A DNA stretch of 64,000 nucleotides from Candidatus Saccharimonadota bacterium (GTDB lineage: Bacteria > Patescibacteriota > Saccharimonadia > Saccharimonadales > UBA4665): positions 22,556 through 86,555 of the forward strand of contig PLYP01000003.1 in the NCBI GenBank assembly GCA_003153395.1, read 5' to 3'. Position 1 is the stretch's first letter. The number at the start of each line of letters is the position of its first letter. This document shows, piece after piece, positions 8,717 to 17,632 of this stretch. Both the position numbers and the translations under genes were made by a program. Below the pieces are notes generated by a model. It did not search any database. It had not been told where the DNA came from and saw nothing but the letters and a program-made list of their open reading frames with translations.

Positions 8717-9517
8717 CTACTTTACTGCACCCATATATTTTGCGTGTTTAGGCAACGCATCATATCCTGGTAAATTTCTTAGCCCTTTTTCTAGTAAGCG
8801 ATAGAGCTCACGAACGGATTCGGCAATTTGCGGACTTTCAATTATCATACCTATTGCTTCATTTCCAAAAGACATTATAGCCACCTTATCTCCATAAGCG
8901 TTCCATTCAACAGGTGATTTGTAGTCCCCGGCAGGGAGCCAAGTTCTTTCTAAAAGCATGAATGGATCACTCTCTCGATAATTTTTTGGAGCTTTTGGTC
9001 TATCTGGGGTAATGGCGTAACGCTGAATACCGGCCTTCCTGGCCATATGTCGAATTTCCGACATAAAACCAAAATCATAGATGTCCATGTTGTAATTCGG
9101 TCTAATAATATAGATTGGCTTATTCGATTTAACCTGATCTAAATAGATATCCTTTAGTTCATCTTTTCCCTGAAAATATCTGATTCCTGCTTGTTCATGT
9201 ACCTGGAAGTATTTATTTATCAAGTCTTGGGCATTTATTTCTAATTCTTTTTCGCTTTTTTCTCGACTTAATCGTTCCTCTCTAGCAAGTTGGAGCAAAT
9301 GAGCTGGATTTCTCCCCCTGTAATGCAGCACTTTGTGCTTATCGAATCGCTCAGCCAAGTTTCTTTCAACAAGCCGATCAAGAATTTTATAACAATTTGT
9401 ACGAGTTAAGTTGACATATTTGGCTAGCTCAGATGGTTTCCAATCCTCTTTTTCCAGCAAAGCCGAATAGCAAGACGACTCAGTAGGAGTCAAACCGGCA
9501 GCGGATAGATTAATCAC
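8717..9517 (-). CDS. TrmB-type transcriptional regulator
   Basis: 266 aa, GTG start. Residues about 1-75 form a TrmB winged helix: AGLTPTESSCYSALL, then WKPSELAKYVNLTRTNCYKILDRLVERNL as the helix-turn-helix. A coiled-coil-like helix (REERLSREKSEKELEINAQ) follows, then a C-terminal effector-type domain of about 160 residues. In archaea TrmB proteins sense sugars; the ligand here is unknown. A 20-bp element at its own promoter recurs at the promoter of the gene at 9679, suggesting it controls both. The start is placed 6 nt after a TGA-TATTCT box. Confidence 0.85.
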   Translation of the reverse strand: MINLSAAGLTPTESSCYSALLEKEDWKPSELAKYVNLTRTNCYKILDRLVERNLAERFDKHKVLHYRGRNPAHLLQLAREERLSREKSEKELEINAQDLINKYFQVHEQAGIRYFQGKDELKDIYLDQVKSNKPIYIIRPNYNMDIYDFGFMSEIRHMARKAGIQRYAITPDRPKAPKNYRESDPFMLLERTWLPAGDYKSPVEWNAYGDKVAIMSFGNEAIGMIIESPQIAESVRELYRLLEKGLRNLPGYDALPKHAKYMGAVK

Positions 9518-9523
9518 ATCTAC

Positions 9524-9529
9524 AGAATA
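9524..9529 (-). promoter_or_regulatory. Extended -10 box of the TrmB-type gene
   Basis: Minus-strand TGA-TATTCT, ending 6 nt before the GTG at 9517 (leaderless). It lies directly beside the direct repeat at 9531-9550. Confidence 0.5.
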
Positions 9530-9530
9530 T

Positions 9531-9550
9531 CATATAAAATCAATATTGTG
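9531..9550 (+). repeat. Direct repeat copy 1, candidate TrmB operator
   Basis: CATATAAAATCAATATTGTG. It recurs at 9624-9642 with one base deleted and one substituted. It sits immediately upstream of the -10 of the TrmB-type gene. Confidence 0.55.
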
Positions 9551-9612
9551 AAACGTAAATATACAATAATTAACTAAACACTTAGAAAACTGTAAATAAT
9601 AGTGAAATTAGG

Positions 9613-9641
9613 TTGACAGAAAACATATAAAACAATATAGT
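9613..9641 (+). promoter_or_regulatory. Sigma-70 promoter of the gene at 9679
   Basis: Perfect -35 TTGACA, 17-bp spacer and -10 TATAGT. The second direct repeat (9624-9642) covers the spacer and -10, so a bound regulator would block it. A GTGAGG Shine-Dalgarno site follows 8 nt before the ATG. Confidence 0.75.
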
Positions 9642-9642
9642 G
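9624..9642 (+). repeat. Direct repeat copy 2, candidate TrmB operator
   Basis: CATATAAAACAATATAGTG, nearly identical to 9531-9550, overlapping the promoter of the gene at 9679. Confidence 0.55.
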
Positions 9643-9678
9643 TCTTTTATTCAATAGAATATATGTGAGGCTAGTTAA

Positions 9679-10665
9679 ATGGTTGAAAGTATTAGACCCT
9701 ATCAAAATCCTTCTCAAAATTCGCACGACGAATTAGCTCAACGTGCAGACTTAGAGATTGCTTGGCTTAATGAAGCTGCGGTAGTTGTTAGTGGTAAGGG
9801 CGCCACAGTTACTGATACTTTTGCTTTGCCCCCCGGAACTCGTGACGATGCTCCTATGCCTAATTGGACAGAGGGACAGATTACAAATGTTAGAAGTATT
9901 GGGCAGAGAATGGGGTATGGCGCGAGAGAAACTGTACCTTCTAGTGTTAGAGGCGGAGTACGGTTTATAGAAGGCGGTAAAATTTGGAAAATACTTGCTG
10001 AAACAAAGGCTTTAGCCGAAGAGCAAGATTTTAATACGATAATTTTCGGCGGCTCTCCTAATAGGCCTCTTCCGGAAGATGAAAGAACTTTCCTTGATAA
10101 GCATTTAGAACTAGAAGAGGTAACTCCTGAAGGAACAACAGAGTACGACGGCGCGCTGCTTATTGCGAAATTTGCTGTAGCAAAAACACTACATGAAGAA
10201 GTTTTACATTTTGGATATGAGATATCTGAGGGCAATCTACTAATAAGACGATCTACGGGTCAACTAGTGCAGATTGGACAAACCTCGCTAGCTCAAAATG
10301 TGCAGTTACTAAGAATTGATCGCGAGGATTATAAAAATGATGCTGGGGAAGACAAATATAGGTATCAACCTGATACTACTCGAGTCATGACCTTAGTATC
10401 TGAGATCTTATCTGCTCAAGGAATTAAAAAAGATTCAGTAGCACTTATTACAAGTAATACGTATGCGTCGCGAGTAGTAGCTGCCTGGAGAGCAGGTCTT
10501 AGCCATTCGAGACAATTTGACGTGGCAATGTATGGTAGGGACGTGCTGACTAATATGGGGGCGCCTGTGCCGGATGATTGGCCTCTAAATCAAATTCCGG
10601 GTGACCTGAGAGTAAGGTATGAGGAGCTTATTCAATTAAAAGATGAGTTAAGGAAAACTTCATAA
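9679..10665 (+). CDS. Unknown protein, TrmB-linked
   Basis: 328 aa, no signal peptide or membrane segment, probably cytoplasmic. I do not recognise a family with confidence. The C-terminal part has alternating strand-helix units. A segment near 255-275 (DSVALITSNTYASRVVAAW) faintly resembles the 'TS.yH..R' strand of DUF218/YdcF proteins, but the match is weak. It has a near-consensus promoter and a Shine-Dalgarno site, so it can be strongly expressed when not repressed. The shared repeat with the divergent TrmB-type gene suggests it is the regulator's main target. Confidence 0.75.
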   Translation: MVESIRPYQNPSQNSHDELAQRADLEIAWLNEAAVVVSGKGATVTDTFALPPGTRDDAPMPNWTEGQITNVRSIGQRMGYGARETVPSSVRGGVRFIEGGKIWKILAETKALAEEQDFNTIIFGGSPNRPLPEDERTFLDKHLELEEVTPEGTTEYDGALLIAKFAVAKTLHEEVLHFGYEISEGNLLIRRSTGQLVQIGQTSLAQNVQLLRIDREDYKNDAGEDKYRYQPDTTRVMTLVSEILSAQGIKKDSVALITSNTYASRVVAAWRAGLSHSRQFDVAMYGRDVLTNMGAPVPDDWPLNQIPGDLRVRYEELIQLKDELRKTS

Positions 10666-10709
10666 ATAAATACTAAAAATAATAAAGAGTAGTTTTATTG
10701 GCCTCAGGA

Positions 10710-10715
10710 TATAAT
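10710..10715 (+). promoter_or_regulatory. -10 box of kup
   Basis: Consensus TATAAT ending 8 nt before the GTG at 10724. No Shine-Dalgarno site, so a leaderless mRNA is expected. I see no riboswitch-sized leader. Confidence 0.6.
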
Positions 10716-10723
10716 AGGCATTA

Positions 10724-12616
10724 GTGAACAAATTACAAAAAAGTTCGATCGGTTTAATGGTAGGTGCATTAGGAGTGGTTTTTGGTGATATAGGCACTAG
10801 CCCCCTTTATGCTCTCAGCGCTGCTTTTGGCAAATTAGGCTTTCATTTAGCAATAAACCAAAAGAACGTTTACGGTGTTATATCGTTATTAATTTGGGCC
10901 GTAAGTCTGGTTGTTTCTATTAAATTTATTCGATTTATTATGCAGGCAGATAACGAGGGGGAAGGTGGCATAATGGCGCTGGTCAGCCTTCTAAAAAGCA
11001 GTAAGTTAATGGCTAAATATAAATGGTATTTCCTGGTACTTGGGATTATTGGCGTGGCCTTATTTTACGGCGATAGTACCATTACTCCGGCAATTTCGGT
11101 TCTATCGGCAGTCGAGGGACTAAAGGTAATTAATTCAAGTTTAGGGCCAGTTGTGGTTCCAATAACGTTAGTAATATTAACCTTGTTATTTGCCATTCAG
11201 AGATATGGGACGGGCCTTATTGGTAAATTGTTCGGACCGGTAATGCTAGTTTGGTTCATAACAATTGGCTTAGGAGGAGGTTGGCAAATATTGCAGCACC
11301 CAGGCGTATTAATTGCTTTGTCGCCAATAACGGCTATAAGCTTTTTTATTTCTGAGCCGGCCGTAGCCTTCATTGCGATTGGTGCAGTCGTCCTGGCTAT
11401 TACTGGAACCGAAGCGTTATATGCGGATATGGGTCATTTTGGCCGTGCGCCGATTGCTAAAAGTTGGTTCTGGGTAGTTTTTCCTGCTCTTTTACTGTGC
11501 TACATGGGTGAAGGGGCTTTAATCGCTCATAACTCGGGTGCAGCCGAGAATCCTTTATTTCTACTTTTCCCAGTAGTACTTAGAACTCCAATAGTAATAC
11601 TAGCTACGCTTTCCACCGTTATAGCCTCTCAAGCTGTAATATCTGGTGCTTTTTCACTTACGCGGCAGGCCGTGAACCTTAATTTTCTTCCGAAATTGTT
11701 AATTATGCATACTTCTAAAAAAGAAAGCGGTCAAATATATCTGCCTTTTGTTAATGCCGTACTTTTTGTAGTCGTATTACTACTAGTCTTTATGTTTGGC
11801 TCTTCGGTAAAGCTCGCCAACGCTTACGGAGTAGCAGTAAGTGGTACGCTTGCAATAGATACCGTTTTATACTTAGTAATTATGCGTACAGTTTGGCAAA
11901 AGTCTTACCAGAAGATTGCTTTAACAGCACTAGCTTTTGTGCCAATCGACTTATTATTCGTGAGTTCAACAATACCTAAGATACTTCATGGCGGTTGGGT
12001 GCCAGTCATAATTGGATTTTCCATATTTGTCGTAATTACTACTTGGCTTAAAGGACAAGAAGTCGTGGTAAAAGAAAGAAGAGCTCAAGAAGGCTCTCTG
12101 CAAACTTTTATAGATAATATATATAAAGAAGATCCACCTATTACTAGGATTCCCGGCACTGCAGTATATATTGGTCATCATTCCGATCTAACACCACTTG
12201 CTCTGCATGCCACATTTACAGATCTTCATGAGCTCCAAGAGGAGGTCGTAATTGTATCTGTAGAATTATCCACCAAATCTCATATACCTGAAAACATGAG
12301 AGCTAACGTAGATAATTTAGGGCATGACAGGGATGGAATATGTCACGTGCATTTAACTTTTGGATTTCATGATGCATTAAATATACCGGAAACTTTGAAA
12401 CTAGTTCACAAGTATAAGCCAGATTTTAATTTTAATTTAGATGATGCCTCATACTTTATTTCTCTGAGTAGAGTAATACCAAGTAAAAGGCATAACTTAC
12501 TTCGCTGGCGCAAGTCGCTATATTGCCTCATGGCAAGGAACGCCACCAGTACAAGCGACTACTACAAACTTCCAATTGGCAGAACCGTAGAAATGAGTAC
12601 GTTAATAAAATTGTAA
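10724..12616 (+). CDS. kup: Kup/Trk-type low-affinity potassium uptake protein
   Basis: Proton-coupled K+ symporter of the cytoplasmic membrane, 630 aa, the normal KUP length. It starts with the family signature (GALGVVFGDIGTSPLYAL). About 12 hydrophobic segments run to residue 445, including DNEGEGGIMALVSLL and TGTEALYADMGHFG, both typical of Kup. A C-terminal cytoplasmic domain of about 180 residues follows. The start codon is GTG. No other K+ transporter is visible in this window. Confidence 0.96.
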   Translation: MNKLQKSSIGLMVGALGVVFGDIGTSPLYALSAAFGKLGFHLAINQKNVYGVISLLIWAVSLVVSIKFIRFIMQADNEGEGGIMALVSLLKSSKLMAKYKWYFLVLGIIGVALFYGDSTITPAISVLSAVEGLKVINSSLGPVVVPITLVILTLLFAIQRYGTGLIGKLFGPVMLVWFITIGLGGGWQILQHPGVLIALSPITAISFFISEPAVAFIAIGAVVLAITGTEALYADMGHFGRAPIAKSWFWVVFPALLLCYMGEGALIAHNSGAAENPLFLLFPVVLRTPIVILATLSTVIASQAVISGAFSLTRQAVNLNFLPKLLIMHTSKKESGQIYLPFVNAVLFVVVLLLVFMFGSSVKLANAYGVAVSGTLAIDTVLYLVIMRTVWQKSYQKIALTALAFVPIDLLFVSSTIPKILHGGWVPVIIGFSIFVVITTWLKGQEVVVKERRAQEGSLQTFIDNIYKEDPPITRIPGTAVYIGHHSDLTPLALHATFTDLHELQEEVVIVSVELSTKSHIPENMRANVDNLGHDRDGICHVHLTFGFHDALNIPETLKLVHKYKPDFNFNLDDASYFISLSRVIPSKRHNLLRWRKSLYCLMARNATSTSDYYKLPIGRTVEMSTLIKL

Positions 12617-12649
12617 AGCTACTTAAAGGGCACTTCACTAAATAGTCTT

Positions 12650-13177
12650 ATGAATTCTGACAAAAAAGCATTACGAGAATATTTTAAAAAAGTCAGGCTT
12701 TCGCTGAGTCCAGATATTCGGCAGGCCCACAGCAAAAAAATAATTGAACAGATTCAAAGTTTAGTTGATTTACAAAAAGTCTCCGAGGTTCACATATATG
12801 AGCCGATTGTAAAATTGGCTGAAGTAGATATTAGTAGTTTGTCTGCATTAATTGTGAAAAATTATCCCTTAGTTAAAGTTTCTACTTCTAGAAAAATAGA
12901 TAACAAGTGGCGGATTATATCTTTAAGAGATAACTTAATTTACCCAAAAACAAATTTTGATTTAATTATTGTACCTACCATTGCTTTTGATAAAGAGCTC
13001 CATCGATTAGGTTACGGAGGAGGCTACTATGATAAATTTTTATCAACTCAAACGGAGGCTCTAAAAATAGGCGTAAGCTTTGAAAGCTGTAAAACCGATA
13101 TTTTACCTCACGAACCACATGACGTGGCTTTAGATATAATAGTTACCGAGAAAACCGTCTATAGACGTCCTATTTAA
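12650..13177 (+). CDS. 5-formyltetrahydrofolate cyclo-ligase
   Basis: ATP-dependent conversion of 5-formyl-THF to 5,10-methenyl-THF in one-carbon metabolism. At 175 aa it has the normal family length. It begins with the basic substrate-binding helix (KKALREYFKKVRLSLSP). The glycine-rich nucleotide motif is RLGYGGGYYDKFL, preceded by DLIIVPTIAFDKELHRLG. Often named fau or ygfA. It follows kup by 33 bp. Confidence 0.95.
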   Translation: MNSDKKALREYFKKVRLSLSPDIRQAHSKKIIEQIQSLVDLQKVSEVHIYEPIVKLAEVDISSLSALIVKNYPLVKVSTSRKIDNKWRIISLRDNLIYPKTNFDLIIVPTIAFDKELHRLGYGGGYYDKFLSTQTEALKIGVSFESCKTDILPHEPHDVALDIIVTEKTVYRRPI

Positions 13178-13194
13178 GAACGTACTCTATACCG

Positions 13195-13200
13195 TATACT
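13195..13200 (+). promoter_or_regulatory. -10 box of polA
   Basis: TATACT ending 9 nt before the ATG at 13210. A weak AAGG lies between, so initiation may be leaderless or very short-leadered. Confidence 0.5.
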
Positions 13201-13209
13201 GTCAAGGTA

Positions 13210-15873
13210 ATGAGTAGCGAAGATTTAAAGGGTAAAAAGTTTGCGATCATTGACGGTAAAAGTGTTTTTTATCGTGGCTATTATGCCATGCCTAATTTAA
13301 GCAGTAAGGACGGAACTCCAACCGGCGGTGTTTTTGGCTTTGCAACAATGGCTCTTGAAGTAATAAGACGATTAAAACCGGATTATGTGGCTGTAGCTTG
13401 GGATAAGCCCAAAACCAATATACGCAAAAGACTCGAAATGTATCCAGAATATAAAGCTGGACGTAAACCTGCGCCCGCAGATTTTTATGAACAAATTCCG
13501 TTACTTCATGATCTGCTCGATGCTTTTGGGTGGCCGCTATATGAATTAGACGATTACGAGGCAGATGATATTATGGGAACTCTCGCAGTTCAAGCTAGCG
13601 CCAAAGGTCTTGAAACACTACTTATTACATCTGATTTAGACATGCTTCAACTTATAAACGACAACGTACATGTATATGCGCTCAAAACTGGACTATCAAA
13701 TATAGAATTGTATTCACCTAAAAGTTTTGAGGCGAAGTACGGTATTACAGTAAAACAGTTCTTGGATCTTAAATCCATTAAAGGTGACTCTTCGGATAAT
13801 ATTCCAGGAGTTCCGGGCATAGGAGAAAAAGGAGCCGTGGAATTATTAAAGCAATATAAAACTTTAGATAATATTTACGAAAATCTAGCGCTTCTTAAAG
13901 ACTCCACTAGTAAAAAACTTGAGGCTGGAAAAGAACTGGCCTATTTAAGTAAAGAATTAGCTCGTATATGGACAGATGCGCCAATAAAGTTAGATCTTGA
14001 AGAAGTTGACGGCAGTAAAATACAACCCGATAAGGTTCTAGATTTACTGCAGAAGCTTGAATTTAGATCACTTGTCAGAAACCTGCCGGAAGTTATGCAG
14101 AATGCCATAAGCAATCACCAATCAGATAACGTTCATCATAGTTTTAGAATGGGTAAGGCGATATATATTGATTCTGTCGAGAAACTAAGCGAAATAAAGC
14201 TAGACACCAACACTATATATCTGCATAGTTTTTCCGCTGGAAAGCATGGTAAAAAACCATTAATACTGGCATTTAGTGTGGACGGAACGGATGTTTACTC
14301 AGTAGATTTGCTTAGCGATGATTCTAAAAATATAGTCAGTGAATTAAGCAATATTTTTACCAAGGACACTAAAGTCATTGGATACGACGTAAAATCTGCT
14401 CTAAAAGTTTTGCTTGAACTAGGCGTACCTCTTCCGCAAGTTGAACATGATGTTCAAATTGGCGCTTTCTTGCTGGATCCTTTGAACAGGGAATTATCAC
14501 TTACTGAACTTGCGACTTCAACCTTAGATTATGACGGCGTTGGATTTGATGAACTAGACCCAGATAATATGTTTGCTGCAACACCCGAAATAGTCGGACT
14601 GATAAAAGCGTTATATTTTAATCAAAAAGCTGAACTTAAGGATTTTCCTAAATTATCTAGTTTGGCTAGGGACATTGAGTGGCCCATCATTCCAGTACTG
14701 GCGCGCATGGAATGGGCGGGAATTGAATTAGATACAAAATACTTAGAAAAATTTTCTGTTGAGATAGATGATTTAATTTTAGATTATGAGCAACAAATAT
14801 TCGGTCATGCGGACCAGGAATTCAATATTGCCTCTCCGACTCAACTAGCAAAAATATTATTTGAGGAATTAAAGCTGCCGACGAAGAATATCAAAAAAGG
14901 TAAGAATGGCTATAGTACGGCAGCTCGTGAATTAGATAAACTTAGGGGGAGCCATCCTATAATCGACTTAATTACTCAGTACAGAGAAGTCGCAAAACTT
15001 AAAAATACCTATGTCGATACTCTGCCAAAGCTAGTTGATGAAAAATCCCGATTGCATACAACTTTTAATCTGACAATTGCTCAGACGGGTAGGTTAAGTA
15101 GTACAGACCCTAATTTACAAAATATTCCAATTCGCACCGATCTGGGCAAAAGGATTAGGACGGCTTTTGTTGCCGGAAAAAAGATGAAGCTAGTCAGTGC
15201 GGACTATTCACAGTTTGAACTAAGGCTTGCAGCAGTCTTAGCTGATGATAGAGAGCTTATAGAAATGTTTAACCGCGGGGCAGATATACATGCCGCTACA
15301 GCAGCGCAAGTATACAGCCGGGAACAAGAGGATGTAACTAAACAGATGCGTCGTGCCGCCAAAGTAATTAATTTTGGAATATTATATGGCATGAGCCCCC
15401 ACGGTCTATCTGTTGCTGCCGGTATGACACATGAGCAAGCCGTTTCATTTATTGATAGGTATAAAGAGCTACGTCGTCCGCTCTTTGATTATATTGATAG
15501 GGTAAAACTTAAAGCTCAAAAAGATGGATACGTTGAGACATTATTTGGGCGTCGAAGACCAATGCCGGACATTCACTCTAGTAATTTTATAGTTCGACAA
15601 GCTGCTGAAAGAGCAGCGATAAATTTACCCATTCAGGGAACTGAGGCTGATCTTATGAAACTAGCTATGATAAAAGTGGATGAGATTCTAAGAAATCAGC
15701 ATAACGACTGTAATATGCTTCTTCAAATACATGATTCTATTCTTGTCGAATGTCCAGAAGAAGTTGCAGACACCATAGGTGAATTATTAAAAGAAATAAT
15801 GGAATCCGTTTACGAACTACCCGTTCGCTTGGATGTCGACGTTACTTCCGGTAGTAATTGGGGAGAACTTTGA
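13210..15873 (+). CDS. polA: DNA polymerase I, proofreading site degenerate
   Basis: 887 aa. Domain 1 (to about 300) is an intact 5' nuclease: DDYEADDIMGTLA, TSDLDMLQL and GDSSDNIPGVPGIGEKGA. Domain 2 (about 310-480) has the 3'-5' exonuclease fold, but the catalytic acidic pair is gone (YLHSFSAG in place of the DxE strand), and KSA replaces the later KYD-type Asp, so proofreading should be absent. Domain 3 is an intact family A polymerase: motif A SADYSQFELR, motif B RRAAKVINFGILYGM and motif C QIHDSILVE. It repairs gaps and removes primers. The end overlaps the following methyltransferase frame. Confidence 0.97.
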   Translation: MSSEDLKGKKFAIIDGKSVFYRGYYAMPNLSSKDGTPTGGVFGFATMALEVIRRLKPDYVAVAWDKPKTNIRKRLEMYPEYKAGRKPAPADFYEQIPLLHDLLDAFGWPLYELDDYEADDIMGTLAVQASAKGLETLLITSDLDMLQLINDNVHVYALKTGLSNIELYSPKSFEAKYGITVKQFLDLKSIKGDSSDNIPGVPGIGEKGAVELLKQYKTLDNIYENLALLKDSTSKKLEAGKELAYLSKELARIWTDAPIKLDLEEVDGSKIQPDKVLDLLQKLEFRSLVRNLPEVMQNAISNHQSDNVHHSFRMGKAIYIDSVEKLSEIKLDTNTIYLHSFSAGKHGKKPLILAFSVDGTDVYSVDLLSDDSKNIVSELSNIFTKDTKVIGYDVKSALKVLLELGVPLPQVEHDVQIGAFLLDPLNRELSLTELATSTLDYDGVGFDELDPDNMFAATPEIVGLIKALYFNQKAELKDFPKLSSLARDIEWPIIPVLARMEWAGIELDTKYLEKFSVEIDDLILDYEQQIFGHADQEFNIASPTQLAKILFEELKLPTKNIKKGKNGYSTAARELDKLRGSHPIIDLITQYREVAKLKNTYVDTLPKLVDEKSRLHTTFNLTIAQTGRLSSTDPNLQNIPIRTDLGKRIRTAFVAGKKMKLVSADYSQFELRLAAVLADDRELIEMFNRGADIHAATAAQVYSREQEDVTKQMRRAAKVINFGILYGMSPHGLSVAAGMTHEQAVSFIDRYKELRRPLFDYIDRVKLKAQKDGYVETLFGRRRPMPDIHSSNFIVRQAAERAAINLPIQGTEADLMKLAMIKVDEILRNQHNDCNMLLQIHDSILVECPEEVADTIGELLKEIMESVYELPVRLDVDVTSGSNWGEL

Positions 15874-16490
15874 TAGTAATTTTCTATGGACGACTACAAC
15901 GATCAAACAATCAATATTCGTATAACGAGCATATAGCAGAATACGTCAGCGGCTCTCCTGGCAGTATTAGTAGCGATTTAAAAGCATGGATTGATCGTAT
16001 TCTTGGGAATATACCTAAAAATAGTGCTGTTCTGGAAATTGGAAGCGGTTTTGGCAGGGATGCGCAGTATATAAAATCTAAAGGTTACAAAGTGATTCTA
16101 ACCGATGCCTCAGTAGGTTTTGTGGATTTCTTAAAAAGTCAGGGAATTGAGGCAAAACTTTTAAATGCTCTAACTGATGATTTAGGCAAAGGTTATGACT
16201 TAATTTATGCTCAGGCAGTGTTCTTACATTTTCCAAAAGAACTGATTAGCAATGTTCTAGGTAAATGTTACGAAGCGTTAAATAATAACGGGATTTTAGC
16301 CTTTAGTGTAAAGCAGGGAAGCGGCAGCAATTGGTCTAATAAAAAACTAAATGCTCCAAGGTATTTTTATTATTGGGATAAAAAAAGCATCGAAAAAGAA
16401 ATGTCAGATTCAAAGTTTAAATTAATTGAGATTACTGAGCGCGAAACGTCTACTGACAAATGGCTGCAAATTATTGCTAAGAAAGCCTAA
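15870..16490 (+). CDS. Class I SAM-dependent methyltransferase
   Basis: About 206 aa. Rossmann-fold methyltransferase with motif I VLEIGSGFGRDAQYI, motif II acidic strand end (VILTDAS), post-motif LIYAQAVFLHFP and the carboxyl segment GILAFSVKQGS. No N-terminal ATG exists. The frame opens at TTG 15858, and a TTG at 15870 has a GGGGAG site 5 nt upstream and overlaps the polA stop, so translational coupling is likely. The conserved part begins at NQYSYNEHIAEY. Substrate unknown. The stop overlaps the convergent membrane gene by 4 bp. Confidence 0.87.
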   Translation: MIVIFYGRLQRSNNQYSYNEHIAEYVSGSPGSISSDLKAWIDRILGNIPKNSAVLEIGSGFGRDAQYIKSKGYKVILTDASVGFVDFLKSQGIEAKLLNALTDDLGKGYDLIYAQAVFLHFPKELISNVLGKCYEALNNNGILAFSVKQGSGSNWSNKKLNAPRYFYYWDKKSIEKEMSDSKFKLIEITERETSTDKWLQIIAKKA

Positions 16491-16939
16491 TCTAACTTAG
16501 TATGTCGCCGCACACGTCTTCTGGCAACGACTCTACCACCACCTGACCTCATTAGTCTAAAGGCGAGCGTTATTACCCAAACAGACAGTACTAAATCTAT
16601 AAAACTAGTAAATGATGCCAAGGCGCTATTGTGATAAGTAATACTTAGCTTGATATTATATGAAGCTACTAAAACGACCGCACCTTCTGCTGCAATAAGA
16701 AACTGAGAAAATCTTTTACTTCTTTTTGATTGGGCGGCATATCCTAGAGCCACAATAAATCCAAACCACGCGATTATTAGTAAATAAAATATTATCGAGG
16801 TAAGCATATTACCCACGCAATCAGAACCACTGTGCCCGCAAGTTGTCACAATAGACGTGACAGTGTTGGCTATATTCAAGAAAGCCAGCACAATAAATTG
16901 TATGAGCGTGGCTACGCCGGTCTCATATGTTAATCGCAT
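16487..16939 (-). CDS. Four-helix membrane protein, unknown function
   Basis: 150 aa with four hydrophobic segments: about 8-30, 45-68, 80-98 and 108-130. The C terminus is a strongly basic tail (GGGRVVARRRVRRHTKLD) that should face the cytoplasm. Two cysteines lie in the first outside loop (CGHSGSDC). I do not recognise a family. It is a stand-alone gene transcribed away from the gene at 17059. Confidence 0.72.
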   Translation of the reverse strand: MRLTYETGVATLIQFIVLAFLNIANTVTSIVTTCGHSGSDCVGNMLTSIIFYLLIIAWFGFIVALGYAAQSKRSKRFSQFLIAAEGAVVLVASYNIKLSITYHNSALASFTSFIDLVLSVWVITLAFRLMRSGGGRVVARRRVRRHTKLD

Positions 16940-17000
16940 TCATTTATTATTGCATGAAATAACCCATGAAGGCAGAACCAAAAATAAATAATTCATAAGC

Positions 17001-17029
17001 TTGAAATATAATCATAAAAGTGTTAGTAT
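17001..17029 (+). promoter_or_regulatory. Sigma-70 promoter of the gene at 17059
   Basis: -35 TTGAAA, 17-bp spacer and extended -10 TGT-TAGTAT. It leaves a leader of about 20 nt with a TGAGG Shine-Dalgarno site. Confidence 0.7.
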
Positions 17030-17058
17030 AAGTTTATTCACAATTTGTGAGGTATATT

Positions 17059-17607
17059 ATGTGGAGATATTTTATCTGGTTAGCAGCAATAGTAGGCTTG
17101 ATCATTGTATTGGTCATTCTTATTCTTCCTGGTAGTAAAAAAGCACCGACTCCTCGAGGCATAGACCAATATTCTAATACTGAGACCATAGTACGCTTGA
17201 CCATCAAAGGTCCTGTGGTATCTGATCAAAAATACGAATCAATTCAAATAAGTGTAGGAAAAGACAGTGTTACCTATGAAGAACTTAAAGGTTACAAAGG
17301 ACAGGTAGCCAATCTTCAAAGTTATGCTAATAACGATGTTGCCTATAATGTATTTCTACATGCACTGGCTCATACAGGCTTCACAGTAGGTGACAGAAGC
17401 TCGAAATTTAGCGATGAAAAAGGCTATTGTTCTCAAGGCGATACATACGTTTATGAAATTATAGATAATAATACTGATATACAAAGGTTCTGGTCATCTA
17501 CTTGCGGTAACCCACAAACATATGGTGGTAATGTGGGAGTTACAAATAGTTTATTTCAGGCACAAGTTCCGGACTATTCTAGCCTAACCAACAGCATACA
17601 TTTATAG
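17059..17607 (+). CDS. Membrane-anchored extracytoplasmic protein, unknown function
   Basis: 182 aa. The N-terminal hydrophobic helix (FIWLAAIVGLIIVLVILILP, residues about 4-23) has no clear cleavage site, so it looks like a signal anchor. An extracellular domain of about 150 residues follows with two cysteines (YCSQGD and TCGNP) that could pair. The frame opens at GTG 17047, but the ATG at 17059 has GAGG 6 nt upstream and is preferred. Similar short anchored proteins are common in Saccharibacteria-like genomes; function unknown. Confidence 0.75.
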   Translation: MWRYFIWLAAIVGLIIVLVILILPGSKKAPTPRGIDQYSNTETIVRLTIKGPVVSDQKYESIQISVGKDSVTYEELKGYKGQVANLQSYANNDVAYNVFLHALAHTGFTVGDRSSKFSDEKGYCSQGDTYVYEIIDNNTDIQRFWSSTCGNPQTYGGNVGVTNSLFQAQVPDYSSLTNSIHL

Positions 17608-17608
17608 A

Positions 17609-17623
17609 GTCTCAATATGAGAC
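17609..17623. repeat. Short perfect hairpin GTCTCA-ATA-TGAGAC
   Basis: Six-bp inverted repeat with a 3-nt loop, between the anchored protein and the HAD gene. No T-run follows, so it is not a good terminator. It could be an operator or mRNA-end hairpin. Confidence 0.35.
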
Positions 17624-17632
17624 AATAAGTAT

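Noticed and set aside
10666..10723. c-di-AMP riboswitch upstream of kup
   Set aside because: Only about 58 bp lie upstream and the -10 is 8 nt from the start, leaving no leader.
17609..17623. Terminator before the HAD gene
   Set aside because: The hairpin has a 3-nt loop and no T-run; recorded only as a short hairpin.
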